From an uncultured Candidatus Poseidoniales archaeon (GTDB lineage Archaea > Thermoplasmatota > Poseidoniia > Poseidoniales > Poseidoniaceae), in the NCBI GenBank assembly GCA_905182715.1, contig CAJJCP010000025.1:1-41190 (forward strand): DNA of 41,190 bases. The letters run 5' to 3'. Positions 36,433-41,190 of the stretch are shown here, in pieces; positions within the stretch are counted from its first letter, which is position 1, and every line of letters starts with the position of its first letter. Below the pieces are notes generated by a model. It saw only the letters and a program-made list of their open reading frames with translations. It did no database searches and was not told the origin of the DNA. The translations under genes were made by a program, and so were the position numbers.

Positions 36433-39400
36433 ATGCGCCTAAAGCCAACAACCTCGGTTGCCTTATTTTTGATGTTCCTTTTGGTGGCTCAAACTACCTT
36501 ATTGGCTGTGACAAATGATGTGAATACAACGATGTTAACATCGGAGACGAACGATGAAGATTCTTTTTCTGTTTCCGCTCGGAATGCCCCTTCATGGAGC
36601 ACACCGGTCTCGCTCGACAGCACAGATGACATCGGCTATCAATCCTCATTAGCAATTGATTCCAATAATAACCTGCATGTAACTTATTTGGACTGGACCA
36701 ATCAAAATCTTGAGTACACGACCTATGATGGCTCTTCTTGGAGCACACCGATCTCACTCGACAGCACAGATAGACGTCGGCAGAGATTCCTCATTAGCGA
36801 TTGATTCCAGTGATAACCTGCACGTGACCTATCTTGACACTACCAATGAGCAATCTTGAGTACATGACCTATGATGGCTCTTCTTGGAGCACACCGATCA
36901 CACTCGACAGCACAGATAACGTCGGCAGGCAATCTTCATTAGCGATTGATTCCAATGATAACCTGCATGTAACTTATCTTGACTGGACCAATCAAAATCT
37001 TGAGTACATGACCTATGATGGCTCTTCTTGGAGCACACCGGTCTCACTCGACAGCACAGATGACGTCGGCTGGCAATCCTCATTAGCGATTGATTCCAAT
37101 GATAACCTGCACGTGACCTATTATGACTACACCAATGGCAATCTTGAGTACATGACCTATGATGGCTCGTCTTGGACCACACCGGTCTCGCTCGACAGCA
37201 CAGATGACATCGGCTATCAATCCTCATTAGCGATTGATTCCAATGATAACCTGCATGTAACTTATCTTGACTGGACCAATCAAAATCTTGAGTACATGAC
37301 CTATGATGGCTCTTCTTGGAGCACACCGGTCTCACTCGACAGCACAGATGACGTCGGCTGGCAATCCTCATTAGCGATTGATTCCAATGATAATCTGCAC
37401 GTGACCTATCTTGATTCATACCCCTATTACAATCTTGAGTACATGACCAATGACGGCTCCTCATGGAGCACACCGGTCTCTCTCGACAGCAGAGGTGACG
37501 TCGGCTATCGATCCTCATTAGCGATAGATTTCAATGATGGCTTGCACGTGACCTATTATGACGACACCAATGGCAATCTTGAGTACATGATCTCCAGCAA
37601 TAACACAGGTGGCAACAACAGTGGTGGGAATACCTCTCAAGTATGGAGCACACCTGCAACACTCGACAGCACAGGTAGCGTCGGCTATCAATCCTCATTA
37701 GCGATTGATTCCAATGATAACCTGCATGTAACCTATCTTGACGACACCAATGTCAATCTTGAGTACATGACCTATGATGGCTCTTCTTGGAGCACACCGG
37801 TCTCACTCGACAGCACAGATAACGTCGGCAGTGAATCCTCATTAGCGATTGACTCCAATGATAACCTGCACGTGACCTATGTTGACAACACCAATGAAAA
37901 TCTTGAGTACATGACCTATGATGGCTCTTCATGGAGCACACCTGTCTCACTCGACAGCACAGGTAGCGTCGGCTGGGAATCCTCATTAGCGATTGATTCC
38001 AATGATAACCTGCATGTGACCTATCTTGACTACACCAATGACAATCTTGAGTACATGACCCATGATGGCTCTTCTTGGAGCACACCGGTCACACTCGACA
38101 GTACAGATGAGGTCGGCATACAGTCCTCACTAGCGATTGATTCGAATGATAACCTGCACGTAACCTACCTTGACGCCACCAATGGCAATCTTGAGTACAT
38201 GACCTATGATGGCTCTTCATGGAGCACACCGATCTCACTCGACAGCACAGATTTAGTCGGCTTTTATTCCTCATTAGCGATTGATTCCAATGATAACCTG
38301 CACGTGACCTATTATGACTACACCAATGGCAATCTTGAGTACATGACCTATGATGGCTCGTCTTGGAGCACACCGGTCTCGCTCGACAGCACAGATAACG
38401 TCGGCTGGCAATCCTCATTAGCGATTGATTCCAATGATAACCTGCACGTGACCTATCTTGACTACACCAATGGCAATCTTGAGTACATGACCTATGATGG
38501 CTCTTCTTGGAGCACACCGGTCTCACTCGACAGCACAGATGACGTCGGCTGGCAATCCTCATTAGCGATTGATTCCAATGATAATCTGCACGTGACCTAT
38601 CTTGATGATTACCCCAATTACAATCTTGAGTACATGACCTTCAGCAATAGCGCAGGTGGAAATAATTCCGGCAACAACTCAGGAAACAACTCAAATCTCG
38701 ATACAGACGGTGACGGATTGAACAATACGATCGACGATTGCCCAAACGGCAATACAAATTGGACATCCACGGCTACAACCGATTATGACGGCGATGGATG
38801 TCAAGATTCTAACGAAGACTCAGATGACGATAACGATGGAATACTCGATGTCAGCGATGCATTCCCACTTGACTCCTCGGAATCCGTAGATACAGACAAC
38901 GATGGAACTGGCGACAATGCCGACACCGATGATGACGGAGATAACGTTCTAGATGCAGACGACACCTTCCCACTCGACTCTTCTGAATCCGTGGATACAG
39001 ACAACGACGGAACTGGCGACAATGCCGACACGGACGATGATGGAGATAGCGTTCTAGATGCGGACGACGCCTTCCCACTCGACCCAACCGAATCTGAGGA
39101 TACGGATAATGACGGAACTGGCGACAATGCCGATACCGACGATGATGGAGATAACGTTCTAGATGCGGACGACGCCTTCCCACTCGACCCAACCGAATCT
39201 GAGGATACGGATAATGACGGAACTGGCGACAATGCCGATACCGATGATGATGGAGATAACGTTCGGATGCAGACGACGCCTTCCCACTCGACCCAACCGA
39301 ATCTGAGGATACGGATAATGACGGAACTGGCGACAATGCCGATACCGATGATGATGGAGATAACGTGACGGATGCGGACGACGCATTCCCACTTGATCCA

Positions 39401-40036
39401 ACCGAATCTGAAGATACGGATAATGACGGAACTGGCGACAATGCCGATACCGACGATGATGGAGATAACGTGACGGATGCAGACGACGCCTTCCCACTTG
39501 ACCCAACCGAATCTGAGGATACGGATAATGACGGAACTGGCGACAATGCCGATACCGACGATGATGGAGATAACGTAACGGATGCAGACGATGCTTTCCC
39601 ACTCGACTCCTCGGAATCCGTGGATACAGACAATGACGGAACTGGCGACAATGCCGATACGGACGATGATGGAGATAATGTGACGGATGCAGACGACGCC
39701 TTCCCACTTGACTCCTCGGAATCCGAGGATACAGACAATGACGGAACTGGCGACAATGCCGACACCGACGATGATGGAGATAACGTCCTAGATGTAGACG
39801 ACGCCTTCCCACTCGACTCCTCGGAATCCGCGGATACAGACAATGACGGAACTGGCGACAATGCCGACACCGACGATGACGGAGATAACGTCCTAGATGC
39901 AGACGACGCCTTCCCACTTGATTCAACTAAATCTAAAGATACTGTTTCCGACGAGGATTCATCGATTCCAGGCTTTACAGGAATACTGGCAACACTTAGC
40001 TTGCTTGGTGCAGCATTTATTCGTCGTAATGAGTGA
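36433..40036 (+). CDS. TSP3-repeat surface protein 2 with PGF-CTERM tail (three frame breaks)
   Basis: Reading through three breaks gives one protein of about 1200 residues. A signal peptide (TTSVALFLMFLLVAQTTLLA) is followed by about fourteen 48-residue repeats (SSLAIDSNDNLHVTYLD, then NLEYMTYDGSSWSTPVSLDS), likely a BNR-like or other propeller array. An Asn/Gly-Ser linker and about ten 35-residue Asp-rich TSP3-like units come next, then a tail PGFTGILATLSLLGAAFIRR plus NE. That tail fits the PGF-CTERM signal processed by archaeosortase A. Breaks are an extra base near 36772, an extra base near 36849 and a missing base near 39262; the longest open piece is 36834-39368. Start is the ATG at 36433. 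Confidence 0.85.
36590..38645 (+). repeat. 144-nt tandem repeat array (48-residue propeller-like units)
   Basis: About fourteen units spaced 144 bases apart, for example AATCCTCATTAGCG recurring at 37075 and 37219. Many units are nearly identical in DNA sequence, with changes concentrated at the VGxQ and LDxTN positions. One unit (about 37590-37650) carries an Asn/Gly-rich insert that resembles the linker at the end of the array, suggesting duplication of a whole block. Confidence 0.93.
38880..39935 (+). repeat. 105-nt tandem repeat array (35-residue TSP3-like units)
   Basis: About ten units spaced exactly 105 bases apart, reading DTDNDGTGDNADTDDDGD then a variable VLDADDAFPLD or VTDADDAFPLD. 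Units differ by a few silent changes. One unit near 39262 lacks a base. The unit design is the same as in giant 1. Confidence 0.93.
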
Positions 40037-40121
40037 ACGTGATCGTCGATAAGCAGGTTCTGATGTAGAGACCTCTGTAATCGAAAGTTCACACGGTATC
40101 TCATGGGTTGATACAGATAAC

Positions 40122-40219
40122 CGACATATCATTTCCACGAAATCGCAAGGGTTCTTTCAAACCCCTCAAGACATTATGGAGAGAGTACAATGGGTGTTCA
40201 GTCCCCCAGTACACTGCCT
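40122..40219 (+). repeat. 97-nt island-end repeat, right copy
   Basis: Inverted partner of 31227-31323, with a handful of substitutions and one inserted G. It keeps the GGGTT/AACCC hairpin (40149-40153 with 40160-40164). It is followed directly by the 42-nt motif at 40219, which the left copy lacks. The 85 bases between giant 2 and this repeat contain nothing recognised. Confidence 0.85.
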
Positions 40220-40260
40220 ACCGACGCGTGAAACGCTTGTCGCAAGGGTAATACAGAGGG
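40219..40260 (+). repeat. 42-nt GACGCGTG...TACAGAGGG motif, right copy
   Basis: TACCGACGCGTG, then TGTCGCAAGGGTAA, then TACAGAGGG. It matches 36314-36354 with a few changes in the first spacer and one extra base. Its beginning is the reverse complement of the ends of repeats A and B (CACGCGTCGGTA). Confidence 0.8.
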
Positions 40261-40285
40261 GTATCACAATTCGTTCAGACCATGC

Positions 40286-41190
40286 TTAGGATGAAATTTG
40301 CACAACGCATTTCCCTTTTGCTCGACCCGAAAAAGAGCGATTGAACGCCCCCTGCCAGCCATCTTCGGAATCTTCTGAATGGAAGTCCCAAACACCGTCG
40401 AGCACAGGCTTAATCACACCGCTTTCGAGATGATTTGCAAGCGTTGAGAGATCCTCATGACTTGGTGAAAGGAAGAGGTAGGTCCAGTTAGCGTTCATAG
40501 ATTGAGCAGCTTTGTACTCCTTGCGCTTCTCTCTCCTCTTCAAAAACAACTTGAGAATCCAAGCAGTTCCTCCGATTCTCCTAATTTCATCTAAAGTAGG
40601 CGTTCCTGCAATAGATACAATTCGTCCCCCTTCTTTGATGACTTTGACCATCTCAAGACCTTCTGCAGTTGTATCAAAACAAACATCGAATTTCGTACTG
40701 TCATCGTTTCCATATACTGTGACAAAGCTTCTCTGATTTGTAATCGAGGACTTCATCTGCACCAAGGCTCTTACACAAATCCATCTTTTCGCCTTTTGAT
40801 GCTGTAGTAACTACAAGTCCTGCTTTGAATACATGCTTTGCCAATTGAATGGCCATTGTGCCAACTCCACCAGCCCCTCCGGAGATGAAGACAGAGTCTC
40901 CTTCTTTCAGCCCAGATTCTTTCAGTACCTGGAATGCAGTCATTCCAGCGAGTGGAATAGATGCGGCTTCCTCGAAACTGATATTGTCTGGCTTAGTGAC
41001 AACATCAGATGTACGTGCAACACAAAATTCGGCCATCGCACCTCTGAACCACGGTGTCTTCTTGTCATCATCTACATCTCCCCATATGCGAGCAAACACA
41101 GGCTGTCCTACCGAAAATACTCCTTTGCTATCGGCTTTTTCCACAACTCCTGCAACATCATAAGAGATGACATGAGGGAATTCAGCAACA
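40286..41190 (-). CDS. MDR-family NAD(P)-dependent oxidoreductase (partial, one frame break)
   Basis: Medium-chain dehydrogenase/reductase of the quinone-reductase/zinc-alcohol dehydrogenase group. Visible are FPHVISYDVAGVVEKA at the window edge, EEAASIPLAGMTAFQVL, the nucleotide-binding SGGAGGVGTMAIQLAKH, SLGADEVLDYK and the late core DVCFDTTAEG. The classic catalytic zinc Cys/His set is not seen in the part present, so a zinc-free quinone reductase-like enzyme is more likely. The 5' end lies beyond 41190. The frame breaks at about 40727, where one extra base separates DYKSEK from FVTVYGNDDSTKFD; removing it gives a continuous protein to the stop at 40286. It lies outside the right island repeat. 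Confidence 0.85.

Noticed and set aside
36590-38645. Regular 144-nt periodicity resembling a CRISPR-like array
   Set aside because: The whole unit is conserved and codes in frame. There are no short repeats with unrelated spacers and no cas genes.
38851-40104. Long Ser-rich open frames on the minus strand opposite the TSP3 arrays (also 34618-35421 and 34658-35200)
   Set aside because: They are mirror images of the Asp-codon repeats on the plus strand. Low-complexity Ser/Pro or His/Arg output with no start context is expected from reading such arrays backwards.
31227-40260. A classical insertion sequence or transposon
   Set aside because: No transposase, integrase or resolvase motif was found in any frame, and no clean target-site duplication is visible outside the inverted repeats.

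Overview
The window is archaeal. It encodes aIF6, archaeal-type AlaRS, the Rpo7-Spt4-S24e-S27ae cluster, archaeal D-aminoacyl-tRNA deacylase (DTD2 type), RtcB and an HVO_0476-type zinc protein. These sit among very large secreted proteins with Asp-rich thrombospondin type 3 (TSP3-like) repeats, FG-GAP and CARDB-like segments. That mix fits uncultured planktonic marine euryarchaea (Marine Group II/III, Poseidoniales-like); the lineage is inference. The 41-kb length with one gene cut at the right edge would suit a fosmid insert or contig.

Layout. 1-2.4 kb: aIF6, PurC and an unknown gene. 2.4-8.2 kb: one giant surface protein on the minus strand, split by a frame break. 8.4-9.7 kb: RNA polymerase/ribosomal operon with strong Shine-Dalgarno sites. 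9.7-14.3 kb: a Sco copper protein, a TSP3-hydrolase-YHYH fusion and an unknown gene, all minus. 14.3-18.0 kb: DTD2, proline dehydrogenase, HVO_0476-like protein and a methyltransferase. 18.0-21.6 kb: a tightly coupled minus operon of membrane protein, mini zinc ribbon, cysteine desulfurase and subtilase. 21.7-28.2 kb: tRNA-Ser, tRNA-Thr, a small coiled-coil protein, RtcB, AlaRS, a Nudix hydrolase and a metallo-beta-lactamase hydrolase. 28.3-31.2 kb: a fibronectin-like surface protein and a TerB-like protein.

31.2-40.3 kb is an accessory surface-protein island. It is bracketed by inverted 97-nt repeats and holds an SGNH-type lipoprotein, two TSP3 giants, a truncated DUF2130-type gene and a 180-bp direct duplication that copies the lipoprotein signal peptide and the adjoining intergenic region. 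A recurring short word (GTCGCAAGGGT) and a long hairpin mark the joints. No recombinase or transposase is visible. The window ends in a partial MDR-family oxidoreductase.

Two patterns run across the window. At least ten frame breaks interrupt otherwise good genes, and most are a single extra base; I read these mainly as sequence errors. Four convergent gene pairs abut with no spacer, their stop codons back to back as TGATTA or TGATCA.
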